DNA of 64,000 nt from Akkermansiaceae bacterium. Lineage in GTDB: Bacteria; Verrucomicrobiota; Verrucomicrobiia; Verrucomicrobiales; Akkermansiaceae. Below the pieces are notes generated by a model. It was not told the DNA's origin. It saw only the letters and a program-made list of their open reading frames with translations, and ran no database searches. A program made the position numbers and the translations under genes. Shown here one piece after another: positions 8,854 to 17,543 of this stretch. The stretch is taken from positions 1 to 64,000 of the forward strand of contig JAPKCM010000017.1 of NCBI GenBank assembly GCA_028822935.1. Reading direction: 5' to 3'. Within the stretch, counting starts at the first letter, position 1, and the number at the start of each line of letters is the position of its first letter.

Positions 8854-10856
8854 TCGACGATTTTCACCGGAGCATTCGGCAAAGCAGCTAGGAAGGTTTT
8901 CCCATAGCGCTTAGTGACCACTCGATTGTCGAGGATCACGACCATCCCGCTGTCCTTTTTTGATCTAATCAATCTCCCCACTCCCTGACGCAGCTTAATG
9001 ACCGCCTCAGGCACGGAGTAATCCATGAAGGAATTCCCCCCTTCCGCCTCGATCTCCTCCATACGGGCCGCGGTCAGCGGATGATCAGGCACCGCGAAAG
9101 GAATGCGAGTGACGATGACATTGCTGAGCGCTTCACCCGGAACATCGACCCCTGCCCAGAAGCTATCGGTCCCAAAGAGGACACTATGGATATCCTCCCG
9201 AAACGTTTCCACCATCTTCTGCCGGGGCATGCCAGCTCCCTGCACCAGCAGCGTCCAATCGTGATCTTCGAAAAAATCTTCCATTTCTTCCGCCACTGAG
9301 CGGAGCAAACGATGACTGGTGAAGAGAACGAAAGCTTTTCCCTCCGTCTTAATCAGCACGCGCTCAATCCAATGGATGAGCATTTTTTGGTAGTCGTCAT
9401 CGCGAGGATCAGGCATCGATTTAATGACGTAAATCGACATCTGTTTTTGATAGTCAAAGGGACTGCCGATTTTCACCGCCGGAACATGTTCGGCTCCCAC
9501 TCGCTCGCGAAAATAACGCAATTCTTCATCACCTGCTCCTAAGGTGGCACTCGTCGTGATACAGGATTTATTCGGACCAAAAAGGAGCGGGCGTAAACGA
9601 TCCGCAACATTTATCGGTGCTGCGTTGAGGCTAAATGAAGTCCCCTCATTTCCTCCCTTCTCGACCCAATAGACGCTTTCATCGTCCTCCTGGTCCAAGA
9701 ACATTTTTAAGCCCCCGTGAAGCTCGCGCAATCGTCGTGCTCCATCCATGAGTTCATTGCGCTTGGGCTCATCTTCGATCCCTTCAGCGGCCTTCTCAAT
9801 CGCGCTCCAGCACTCTCGTAAGGGCTCGGAAAGGGTGTTATCCACGATCTCTGGTTCACGCACCCGAAACTCTCGGGACCAATCTTTAAAGGTCGACTCT
9901 TGCCCCACCGATTCGAAGAAGATCTCGGACTGCTCCAACACGTGCCGCGCTGCATGCATTGCATCGGTCGCTCCGGCATATTTCAAAAGCCCCTTCCCCG
10001 TTTTGTGGTGATACAGCCGCTGGAGATCGAAGCGCAAACCCGCTTGGCTGACTCGCAAGCCCAGCGATTTGGCCGCCACACTTTCTAAAGTGTGCGCCTC
10101 ATCGAAAATAACGAAATCATTGGGCACTAAGAAGCCAGTTTCCTTTTCATGCCACTCATCTTCCGGATTGAAAAGAGAGAAAAAGAGGCTGTGATTGACG
10201 ACAAGAACAGTCGCCGCCGCCGCCCTCTTGCGGGCTTCCTGAAAGAAGCAATTACCACGCGGCGCGCAGGTCTTCTGCGTGCAGATGTGCGCCTCACTGC
10301 AGACCTGCAACCAGACCTTGAGCGCGGGCTCGAAATCGAGATCGCTCCGCGTTCCATCGTGAGTCGTTTCCGACCACTTCCAGATCGCCATGAGTTCCTC
10401 CCGCTCACTCGTCGTAAAAAGATCCCCGCCGTTGTCCATCGCCCGACGCAAGCGCAGCGGACAGAGATAGTTTCCTCTTCCTTTTAAAAGGGCGGCGTCG
10501 AAATCAGAGGTAAGGAGCTTGCGGACAATTGGAAGATCCTTCCCCATCAACTGCTCCTGTAGATTGATGGTGTGAGTCGAAAGCACCGCTTTCTTCCCAT
10601 TCCGCACCGCGTATTGAATTGCAGGAATGAGGTAGGCCAATGACTTACCTACCCCTGTCCCCGCTTCGATCACGAGCGAGCGCTCCCCTTCCAGAGCCTC
10701 CGCGACTTCACCCGCCATTTGCTGCTGCTCCGCACGGTATTCGAAGTCGGGAGATTTCGACAGAAGCCCAGTCTCCGAGAATATCTCCCGGATCTCATCT
10801 CCAAAGTTACCACCTCCACCGAGCGAAATCACGCACGTCACTACTCCCTCTTCCAC
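8850..10856 (-). CDS. dinG: DinG/XPD-family ATP-dependent DNA helicase
   Basis: This superfamily 2, 5'-3' type helicase of the Rad3/XPD/DinG group has 668 residues. Walker A (EAGTGVGKS) is at about residues 64-72 and the DEAH box (FVIFDEAHTLE) at about 253. Motif VI is near the C-terminus (LRQGVGRLIRS). Four cysteines at about 145-210 (YLCPLRL, then QVCSEAHIC, KTC and GNC) fit the 4Fe-4S cluster of this family. DinG unwinds D-loops, R-loops and forks during repair. The start is uncertain: a GTG at 10856 gives the longest product. It is divergent from blaI, with 80 bases between the two starts. Confidence 0.88.
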   Translation of the reverse strand: MEEGVVTCVISLGGGGNFGDEIREIFSETGLLSKSPDFEYRAEQQQMAGEVAEALEGERSLVIEAGTGVGKSLAYLIPAIQYAVRNGKKAVLSTHTINLQEQLMGKDLPIVRKLLTSDFDAALLKGRGNYLCPLRLRRAMDNGGDLFTTSEREELMAIWKWSETTHDGTRSDLDFEPALKVWLQVCSEAHICTQKTCAPRGNCFFQEARKRAAAATVLVVNHSLFFSLFNPEDEWHEKETGFLVPNDFVIFDEAHTLESVAAKSLGLRVSQAGLRFDLQRLYHHKTGKGLLKYAGATDAMHAARHVLEQSEIFFESVGQESTFKDWSREFRVREPEIVDNTLSEPLRECWSAIEKAAEGIEDEPKRNELMDGARRLRELHGGLKMFLDQEDDESVYWVEKGGNEGTSFSLNAAPINVADRLRPLLFGPNKSCITTSATLGAGDEELRYFRERVGAEHVPAVKIGSPFDYQKQMSIYVIKSMPDPRDDDYQKMLIHWIERVLIKTEGKAFVLFTSHRLLRSVAEEMEDFFEDHDWTLLVQGAGMPRQKMVETFREDIHSVLFGTDSFWAGVDVPGEALSNVIVTRIPFAVPDHPLTAARMEEIEAEGGNSFMDYSVPEAVIKLRQGVGRLIRSKKDSGMVVILDNRVVTKRYGKTFLAALPNAPVKIVD

Positions 10857-10936
10857 TCTAGATCAATCGCCATTCAATAATGCTATTTTTCCAACATTTC
10901 CATTGCGGTTTTTCCAGCAGCTGGTAGGAGTAACTC

Positions 10937-11305
10937 ATGAATCGTTTGGAAAAAGGTCAAGTCTCCCGCCGCGAGCGTCAGATTCTCGATATTCTCTATC
11001 GTCTGGGAGAAGCCACCGCCCAGGATGTCCTCGAGGAACTCCCCGATCCTCCTTCCTATTCGGCAGTGAGAGCGCTCCTTGCAACTCTCGAAAATAAGGA
11101 AATGGTGAAACATACTAAAAATGGGCGACGCTACCTTTATGCGCCCATGATTACCGAACGCAAAGCAAAGCGCACGGCACTCAAAGGTCTCCTCCACACC
11201 TTTTTCCAAGGAAAACCCCAAAACCTCGTCGCCGCTCTCCTCGACCCCTCGGATCAAAATCTCAGTCGCGAAGAAATCAAAGAAATCCGCAAGCTGGTAG
11301 AATAG
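10937..11305 (+). CDS. BlaI/MecI-family transcriptional repressor
   Basis: This 122-residue winged-helix repressor of the BlaI/MecI/CopY family carries the helix-turn-helix near residues 10-60 (RRERQILDILYRLGEATAQDVLEELP is the family's first-helix pattern). The wing follows (VKHTKNGRRYLYAP), then a C-terminal dimerisation helix. Repressors of this family are inactivated by proteolysis triggered by a partner M56 membrane protease, and that partner is encoded 7 bases downstream. A good ribosome-binding site (GGTAGGAG) precedes the ATG. The target may be its own operon or the damaged gene downstream. No TACA-type operator dyad was recognised upstream. Confidence 0.9.
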   Translation: MNRLEKGQVSRRERQILDILYRLGEATAQDVLEELPDPPSYSAVRALLATLENKEMVKHTKNGRRYLYAPMITERKAKRTALKGLLHTFFQGKPQNLVAALLDPSDQNLSREEIKEIRKLVE

Positions 11306-11312
11306 CCGAATC

Positions 11313-12233
11313 ATGTTCCTTCCTTCGCTCCTCTTTTCCCTCCTGACCGCAACGGCGATCTGGCTTCTTTCGCGGCGTCACCCCGCCCGAGACCCTCGTT
11401 TCGTCGGAGGAGCGATGACCCTCTTACTTCTTCTGCCCGCCCTCAGCTTTTTTCCAAAGGTGACGGTCGCCGTCTCTTCCGCACCCATTGGGGAAAGCTC
11501 GACCTCTTGGCTCCTTCTCGCCTGGATCGCCGGAGCCTTTTTCTTCTTAGTACGGAAACTTTCCGACTTCTCCGCTTTACTCCGTTGGAAAAGAGAAGCG
11601 AGCCCCTGCGATTTGGGCGACCTTTTTGAAAAGAGCCAACGTGAACTCGGCTTTCAAAAGCCCACGCAAGTGCGCGTCCACCCTGAGCTCTCGTCACCGG
11701 TCGTCACGGGTTTGATCTCCCCCACTATTTTCCTCCCCACCACCTGCCACCAATGGTCCGAGAGCACTCTTAAAATGGCCCTCCTCCATGAACTTTCGCA
11801 CCTTCAGCGTCGTGATCTTTGGATGGCTCTTCTCGCCGACCTTGCCTGCATCGTTCATTGGTTCAATCCTGCCGTTTGGTGGATGCGCAGCACCATGCTA
11901 ACTCAGTGTGAGTATGCCTGCGATGCGCACCTCTTAGAAAAAGGGACCGACCCCAAGAGCTATGCTAATGCGCTCTGTGATGTCGCCGAATCCTCGACCT
12001 ATCCCCCTCTCACTCTCGCCATGGCCGGGCATGCTCCACTCCGCGAGCGAATCCAGCAGATCGCGACCCCGAAAATTCACCGCTCAACCTGGCTCGGAAT
12101 CTTCATCGTGGCGACCTCACTTCCGGCCATCGCGCTCAGCGTGATTCGCTTCGCACCCGGCGTCCTCCCGGTCTATTCCCCGGCGGAAATCGAGCTGCGC
12201 TTTTCGGCCTCTCCCTTTCCCGGCGACGCATAA
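11313..12233 (+). CDS. BlaR1/MecR1-like M56 membrane metallopeptidase
   Basis: This 306-residue membrane protein has helices at about residues 1-20, 33-50 and 65-80, and one near the C-terminus. The zinc motif HELSH at 159-163 lies in LLHELSHLQRRD. Further family motifs are HWFNPAVWW at about 182 and the Glu-containing CEYACDAHLL at about 200. It belongs to peptidase family M56. Unlike BlaR1 of staphylococci (about 585 residues), it ends shortly after the last helix and lacks the extracellular penicillin-binding sensor domain, so it must sense something else or use a partner. It forms an operon with the upstream repressor gene. Confidence 0.88.
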   Translation: MFLPSLLFSLLTATAIWLLSRRHPARDPRFVGGAMTLLLLLPALSFFPKVTVAVSSAPIGESSTSWLLLAWIAGAFFFLVRKLSDFSALLRWKREASPCDLGDLFEKSQRELGFQKPTQVRVHPELSSPVVTGLISPTIFLPTTCHQWSESTLKMALLHELSHLQRRDLWMALLADLACIVHWFNPAVWWMRSTMLTQCEYACDAHLLEKGTDPKSYANALCDVAESSTYPPLTLAMAGHAPLRERIQQIATPKIHRSTWLGIFIVATSLPAIALSVIRFAPGVLPVYSPAEIELRFSASPFPGDA

Positions 12234-12286
12234 AATCTAAAAAAGTTCTAAGGCATTTTGGAGAGACGGTGTTCCCCCTCATACCG

Positions 12287-12714
12287 ATGAGCCTACACGC
12301 CCAACTCTCGCCTGAGTCCGCCCAACGTCTCGCTGCCCGTGATCGCAGCACGAGCATTTCGAGCTTCGTCATCGCCCTCATGGCGACTGCTCTGATTGGA
12401 GTCATCCTCTTCATCATCGCCATCGGATTTCCGGAAAAGGAATTTCCAGAGATGGCATTCGTCAAAGGCACTTCGATCGATGAACCGAGCACTACTACAT
12501 TTCCCAGGTCATGATGAACGAAGGATCCTTGGCCTGGGATCGGTATCGCCAAGGCTTCATCCCCCGCCTGTTGAATTCACAACGCGATGAAGGCTACTGG
12601 ACGAATCTTAAGCCCGCAAAATACTCTGTTGGCCCGATCTACGACACCGCGCTGGCCGTTCTCATTCTCGAGACTCACTTCCGCTTTCTCCCCGGGACGA
12701 TGAAGGTTCGCTAG
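12287..12714 (+). pseudogene. Remnant of a prenyltransferase/squalene-oxidase-repeat protein, middle deleted
   Basis: From the ATG at 12287 the frame encodes an N-terminal segment (MSLHAQLSPESAQRLAARD, then a membrane helix SFVIALMATALIGVILFI). This matches the start of a large verrucomicrobial family carrying prenyltransferase/squalene-cyclase-like repeats. From about 12484, in another frame, comes EHYYISQVMMNEGS, then WDRYRQGF and LAVLILETHFRFLPG, which is the C-terminal end of the same family. Family members known to me are around 400-500 residues; here only about 70 plus 75 survive, joined out of frame near 12485. The gene is therefore a deletion derivative. It follows the BlaI/M56 pair and is bordered by the inverted-repeat element. 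Confidence 0.75.
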
Positions 12715-12716
12715 TG

Positions 12717-12914
12717 AGTTATACCAAGTAGCAGAACAGAAGAGACAAATGCCGGAGTGATTTTACGAGAGGGCAAGGCGCTGCGAGTAACGTGACCGAG
12801 CAGGAACGCAGCCATCTCGCAAAAGCACCCGGCTTTCTCCATCTCCGCGAAGCGCTAGGATTGAGAACTTTAAAATAAACATTTGTCTCTTCTGTTTTGC
12901 GGAGTGGTATTACT
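12717..12914. repeat. 198-bp element with terminal and nested inverted repeats (MITE- or REP-like)
   Basis: Two 21-base arms (GCAGAACAGAAGAGACAAAT with final G, at 12731-12751, and its inverse at 12880-12900) match at 20 of 21 positions. The similarity continues outward (AGT, one mismatch, ATACCA) to 12717 and 12914. Inside, CCGGAGTGATTTTACGAG near 12752 can pair with CTCGCAAAAGCACCCGG near 12816, giving a nested hairpin. There is no coding capacity. The right end supplies the TAA stop of the convergent sulfatase gene. This could be a non-autonomous mobile element, a repeated intergenic element, or a long two-way terminator between convergent genes. Confidence 0.65.
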
Positions 12915-14379
12915 TCGGCTCCGGAATGGAAGCATAAGTATCGTAAATTTTCGCAGACTGACCCGACCAAACCGGTGAAGATCCCCAGAGAGGAACCGTC
13001 GCCAGCGAGAATTCCCAATCTCCCAAAACCTGAAAAAGCTCGGCATATTTTTGAGCCTCGCTTGCTGCCAGATCATTCTGCTCTCCCAAGTCCTTCGCGG
13101 GAGCAAAAAGCTGAGCGGAACGATGTGACAGCTTGATCAACTTACGGTCCCCCGCGAGAACCGCCGACTGGCCCTGCAAACGCCAAAAGAGCAGACGTGG
13201 GTCCGCCTTCTTTTCTCCAGTGAGAATCGGAAGCAGATTCAATCCATCATAAGCCCCGTAGGTTTTGGCCGCCCGATTGCGATTCCTCTTATCCTCATAC
13301 GAGGGTGCCTCTTTCAAAGGAAGTGGCGCTGCCCCGGCCGCCGCCATGAAGGTTGGCAGGAGGTCCAGAGCCGAAACTGGCTCGGTGTAAGTCTTTCCTT
13401 TGGGCAACCTTTCCGGCCAGGAAACTAAAAAGGGAACCCGCACGCCCCCTTCGAGGAGACACCCTTTCCTCCCGGAGAAAGGACCGTTCCAAGAACCGTT
13501 GTTGGTCGCCCCACCATTGTCGGAGAAGAAAACAATCAAAGTATTTTCAAACTGCCCGCTCTTTTTCAGGTGATCAATCACTCTTCCAACTCCACGATCC
13601 AAAGCGTGCATCATGGCTGCATAGGTGCGGCGCTTCTTGTCCTTCACATGCGCATAAACCGCGAGATCTTCCTCAGTCGCCTGCATCGGCGTGTGAGGAG
13701 CATTGTAGGAAAGGAACATGAAGAAAGGCGCCTCTTCTTCCTTCGGCCGCTCCTCCACCCATGCGAGGGCCTCGTCCGTAAAAAAATCCGTAACGTAGTT
13801 TGAGGTCACCTTTGTCAGTGGAGCTCCATTCTTCTCCAGGTGATGTTTTTCGTCGCTGATGAAATAATTGTGCGAGCCACTCAGCATTCCCATGAAGTGA
13901 TCGAAGCCACGCACATTGGGATGAAAGGGAGCACTGGTGCCTTGATGCCACTTCCCAATAAGCGCCGTTTCATAACCCACCGATTTGAGATGATCGGCAA
14001 GGGTCCACTCGCTCGGAGGGAGGCCCTGCAGAGAGAGTTTTGTCGCGTAAGCATCACCGCCCTTGTTGAGATTTCCCTCATAACCAAAACGGCGCGGATC
14101 CCGGCCGGTCAAAATCCCCGCCCTCGATGGCGAACAAACCGAGGATGGCACATAGCCCTGCGTGCAGAGCACTCCCTCTTTCGCAATGGAATCAATATGG
14201 GGCGTCTTGATCAACTCCGACCCCGTGCAGCCCAAGTCCCCATACCCCATGTCATCGGCAAGAATCATGAGAATATTCGGCTTCTCGGCCTGCGCCGAAA
14301 AACTGGTCACTAAAAAGACGAGAGCAAGGAGTGGCTGCATTCGGCGAAGAAAGCAAAACGATCCTCGCTTCACGATCAA
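12910..14379 (-). CDS. Secreted sulfatase (arylsulfatase family)
   Basis: This is a type I sulfatase that hydrolyses sulfate esters in the periplasm or outside the cell. The signal peptide runs to about residue 31. Metal-binding Asp pair ADDMGYGD is at about 41-48, and the formylglycine motif CSPSR has Cys82 as the residue to be oxidised. The C-proximal FFSDNGG motif supplies further metal ligands. The 489-residue length is normal. The start is unclear: TTG at 14379 or GTG at 14373 gives a signal peptide with a basic N-region, while the ATG at 14340 leaves none. It is 3 bases after the peptidase gene, so they form an operon. Marine Verrucomicrobia commonly use such enzymes on sulfated polysaccharides; the substrate is not evident. 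Confidence 0.92.
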   Translation of the reverse strand: MIVKRGSFCFLRRMQPLLALVFLVTSFSAQAEKPNILMILADDMGYGDLGCTGSELIKTPHIDSIAKEGVLCTQGYVPSSVCSPSRAGILTGRDPRRFGYEGNLNKGGDAYATKLSLQGLPPSEWTLADHLKSVGYETALIGKWHQGTSAPFHPNVRGFDHFMGMLSGSHNYFISDEKHHLEKNGAPLTKVTSNYVTDFFTDEALAWVEERPKEEEAPFFMFLSYNAPHTPMQATEEDLAVYAHVKDKKRRTYAAMMHALDRGVGRVIDHLKKSGQFENTLIVFFSDNGGATNNGSWNGPFSGRKGCLLEGGVRVPFLVSWPERLPKGKTYTEPVSALDLLPTFMAAAGAAPLPLKEAPSYEDKRNRNRAAKTYGAYDGLNLLPILTGEKKADPRLLFWRLQGQSAVLAGDRKLIKLSHRSAQLFAPAKDLGEQNDLAASEAQKYAELFQVLGDWEFSLATVPLWGSSPVWSGQSAKIYDTYASIPEPK

Positions 14380-14382
14380 AAT

Positions 14383-16368
14383 CTACCGCGTAAGACCGCC
14401 TCCGAAAGCGCGTTGGAAGAACTCGATGCGCTTGCGCCTCATGTAAGAACTTTCGCCCACCCCGTGCCTGCCATTCGGCACGTGATGGAATTCAAAATCT
14501 TTATCGGCGCGAATCAGGGCATCGACGACTTGCATCGTGGAGCTCGGATCGACGTTGGTATCGACTTCTCCGACCGACAAAAACAGTTTTCCTTTTAGGA
14601 GCTTCACATGCTCCGTGTTGGAGTTCGCTGCGTAGCTCTCGTCGAGGGGCCAGTCCATCCACTGCTCGTTCCACCAGATCTTATCCATCCGGTTGTCATG
14701 GCAGCCGCAATCCGCCGCACCGGCTTGGTAAAACTCGGGATGCCACAAGAGCGCCGCCAAGGTACTTTGTCCTCCGGCTGATCCGCCATAAAGTCCGACT
14801 CGTTCAAGATCCATCCACGGACGACTTTCGGCTGCTTCGCTGATCCACTTTTTGCGATCAGGAAAGCCCGAGTCCTTGAGGTTCTTATAAGCGAACTGCT
14901 GGAACTCCTTCCCCCGGTAGTTCGTGCCGCGCCCATCCAGCTTCACCACGACAAACCCTGAAGCCGCCATCTCGGAAATATGACCATGCCAGCTCCGCCA
15001 GTCCTTTGGCACAAAAGCGCCGTGCGGTCCCGCGTAGATGTTCTCAACGACAGGATACTTCTTCGCCGGATCAAACCCCACCGGCTTCCAAATGAGGCCA
15101 TGGATATCGTAGCGACCCTCCCGATCCTTCGTCACAAATCGCTCGGGATTGATGGCATCCTTGCTACTCGCACGAGACAACTCCGCGATGAGCTTCCCAT
15201 CCGCTTTGCGACGGAGTTCATGAACCGGAGGATGATCCGGACGCGACCAGCGATCAACGTAGGAGCTTCCATCCGGTGACCACTGAAGATCATGAGTGCC
15301 GTCACCTTCGGTGAGCATCATCATCTTTCCACTACGCCAGTTCAGCGTTGCCCAATGCTTTTGGTAAGGATCTTGATCAGCGTGATAGCCGCTCAGCGAA
15401 AAGATCACCTCGTCTCCCTTCACCTGATTGATTCCCCGGACGACCCACTTCCCTTTCGTGAGCTGCTTTCGCTCGCCACTTTTTTCATCGATGAGATAGA
15501 GATGACTCCAGCCATCCCGCTCGGACCTCCAAAGGATCTTTCCTCCCGCAAGCGACCACCATCCGCATTTGTCAAAGACGTGAATGAACTTCTCGTCCAC
15601 TTCTTCCGCCACCACCCGGGTGGCTCCGGTCTCCACATTGAGTTCCAGAAGTCGATATTTCCCAAATCCGCGTTCGATGAACTCGAGGCGCAGTCGATTC
15701 TCATCAAGCCAATGAACTTTCGAAATTGAGTAAGGATTCTCGATCATCTTGGGATCGACTTCGATCTTCTTACCATCGATTCTAAAGATCACCGGAACCC
15801 GATCACGGAGTTCATCGCCTGCTTTCGGATAACGATTGATGAAGTGCTCCGGTTGGAGCGAATCCTTGGGCGATGAGCGGACGTAGTGCACCTCGCGCTC
15901 GCTCACATCCCGGACGCGGGTGATCTGGAAAAAGCGCGAGTTTTTCGACCACTGGATGCGTTTATCCCAGATCCAGCCCTCAGGAGCTTCAGCCTTCCAA
16001 TCGCCGAGGGAGACGGTCTTCCCTTTCTCGATCGAAACGCTGTGCTTCTCATCCCATGAGCGGAAGCCGGACCAATCCTTAAAGCCTGATTTCGATTCCA
16101 GCTTGAGCGACTCCTTCCCCATGCCCCCCTTTCGCTCGGCGCGGGAGCCATCCGCGCAAGAGACTTCCGCTTTTCCCTGTGAGTCATTGAAAAGGCAAAA
16201 CCAAGTCCCCTCGCGCTCCTCCCAAGTCACCGGGAGCCGCTCGTCCTTAACCAAAGCACGGCGCTCATCAGCCAACTTTCGAAACCCTTCCATCAAGGAA
16301 TCGGTCGAACCATGCTCCCCCTGCGCCACCAAGGCACCCGCCATCAACATCAAACAAGCAAATCGCAT
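14383..16368 (-). CDS. S9 family (dipeptidyl-peptidase IV-like) serine peptidase
   Basis: This 661-residue secreted peptidase has a signal peptide (about residues 1-17), an N-terminal beta-propeller of the DPP IV type (repeated W-S and DG patterns at about 60-390), and a C-terminal alpha/beta-hydrolase domain. The nucleophile elbow is GGSAGG with Ser530. The acid is Asp603 in VGEVDTN and the base His635 in NGRHGVG, the order expected for prolyl oligopeptidase relatives. It probably releases dipeptides or cleaves short peptides in the periplasm. It is transcribed first in an operon with the sulfatase. Confidence 0.9.
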   Translation of the reverse strand: MRFACLMLMAGALVAQGEHGSTDSLMEGFRKLADERRALVKDERLPVTWEEREGTWFCLFNDSQGKAEVSCADGSRAERKGGMGKESLKLESKSGFKDWSGFRSWDEKHSVSIEKGKTVSLGDWKAEAPEGWIWDKRIQWSKNSRFFQITRVRDVSEREVHYVRSSPKDSLQPEHFINRYPKAGDELRDRVPVIFRIDGKKIEVDPKMIENPYSISKVHWLDENRLRLEFIERGFGKYRLLELNVETGATRVVAEEVDEKFIHVFDKCGWWSLAGGKILWRSERDGWSHLYLIDEKSGERKQLTKGKWVVRGINQVKGDEVIFSLSGYHADQDPYQKHWATLNWRSGKMMMLTEGDGTHDLQWSPDGSSYVDRWSRPDHPPVHELRRKADGKLIAELSRASSKDAINPERFVTKDREGRYDIHGLIWKPVGFDPAKKYPVVENIYAGPHGAFVPKDWRSWHGHISEMAASGFVVVKLDGRGTNYRGKEFQQFAYKNLKDSGFPDRKKWISEAAESRPWMDLERVGLYGGSAGGQSTLAALLWHPEFYQAGAADCGCHDNRMDKIWWNEQWMDWPLDESYAANSNTEHVKLLKGKLFLSVGEVDTNVDPSSTMQVVDALIRADKDFEFHHVPNGRHGVGESSYMRRKRIEFFQRAFGGGLTR

Positions 16369-16596
16369 CGCCTAGATACACCGCAAGGCTCAGCCGAATT
16401 ACAAGCAATCTCGCGCCCCGCCCCAGCTCGAGAATCTCGAACGCAATCGGAACGCAGTGAAGATAGCCAACGACAAATCTTCGCGAATTCTTTATGAAGG
16501 TTTCAAATCCAAATCCCCTCAACTGCAGAAGTCATGGAATTCGCGTCTATTTGCTAAATTCGCGTTCGAAAAATCCGGCAGTAGATTCTTAATATC

Positions 16597-17097
16597 CTAT
16601 TCGTCTTTCTTGGCCTTCTTGATCGTCACGCTCCCTGAGCCGACGACCTTGGTGACGTAGACGCTGATGATCGTCATCTTTTCGCGTTGGTAGCCGATGG
16701 TGATGGCATCGCCGACCTTGATCTCTTTCGCGGTCGCCAACGTGCCAGCCCACCACTTCATGCTCCGGGCCTTCATTTCTTCCGACATGTGATCGGGTCC
16801 CGATCCGGGAACTCCTGCCACGTCACTCCGCTTGTGGTACGGGATGATTTCGAACTGACAGTCGGTCACCTTGGCGTGAAGCATTTGTGCCGGTTGACCA
16901 AAGACCGAGCTATCGCCGTGCTCCGCATCGCTCATCACGCGCTTCCGTAGCATCCCGCTCCCGACGATGATAATCCTCTCCGACTCGATCTTAATGGAGC
17001 TGATCTTGTCGAGGTCGACAATCGAGGAATTGCCTCCCGCGAAAGAAAGCTGAAACGTTGCCGCGAGGAAGGCGAGGATGAGAAGCGATTTTTTCAT
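16597..17097 (-). CDS. Secreted protein of unknown function
   Basis: This 166-residue protein has a clear signal peptide (MKKSLLILAFLAATFQLSFA, about residues 1-20). I do not recognise the family. The body has a conserved-looking core with WWAGTLATAKEIKVGD followed by a short beta segment (AITIGYQREKMTIISVYV). The two VGSG segments (near 46 and 150) suggest a small beta-barrel or paired beta repeats. The C-terminus is Lys-rich. It stands alone, separated by 228 bases of non-coding sequence from the peptidase gene. A periplasmic or secreted location is the only firm inference. Confidence 0.7.
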   Translation of the reverse strand: MKKSLLILAFLAATFQLSFAGGNSSIVDLDKISSIKIESERIIIVGSGMLRKRVMSDAEHGDSSVFGQPAQMLHAKVTDCQFEIIPYHKRSDVAGVPGSGPDHMSEEMKARSMKWWAGTLATAKEIKVGDAITIGYQREKMTIISVYVTKVVGSGSVTIKKAKKDE

Positions 17098-17543
17098 GCA
17101 AGAGAGGATAGCATCCCGAGCCGTGGATGTGTGTAACTGAATTGTAAAAGGATAAGGGCTCCGTGTTTCCCAAACTACCGAAGTTTCGGGTTTACCTTAA
17201 AAATCACTCTTAGGAAAAACGCGATAATTTCTCACGGCACCTTCGGCGTAGGTTGTCATCGGTTTACGCCGGCTTTACTTGTGAAATTCCATCTCAGGTC
17301 ATCAACCAAATACAATCCTAGCGGGATTCGAATTGTTGACCCAAGTCTCCAATACTGTTCATCACATCGATCCCGAATGTTTGAAATTACGTTCAAATCT
17401 CTTTCTTTCACAAGTTTGATCGGAACGAGATTGTGGTCTCATGTGCCATCATGGACCAGGCCAACGAAAAGATAGATTGGCAGATAAACGAGGCAAACTA
17501 TCAGAGCACCCACGCGATTGAGGTTGCTACCATCATCCGCGAC
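17098..17543. other. Non-coding stretch, no recognised feature
   Basis: 446 bases without a convincing gene. The sequence looks more AT-rich than its surroundings. Directly after the stop of the minus-strand phosphodiesterase gene, the same frame encodes about 35 residues including a hydrophobic stretch (GALIVCLVYLPIYLFVGLV) before the next stop. It could be the remains of a small membrane-protein gene, but nothing identifies it. A short dyad (CCGA..TCGG near 17180) has no T-run. Confidence 0.4.
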
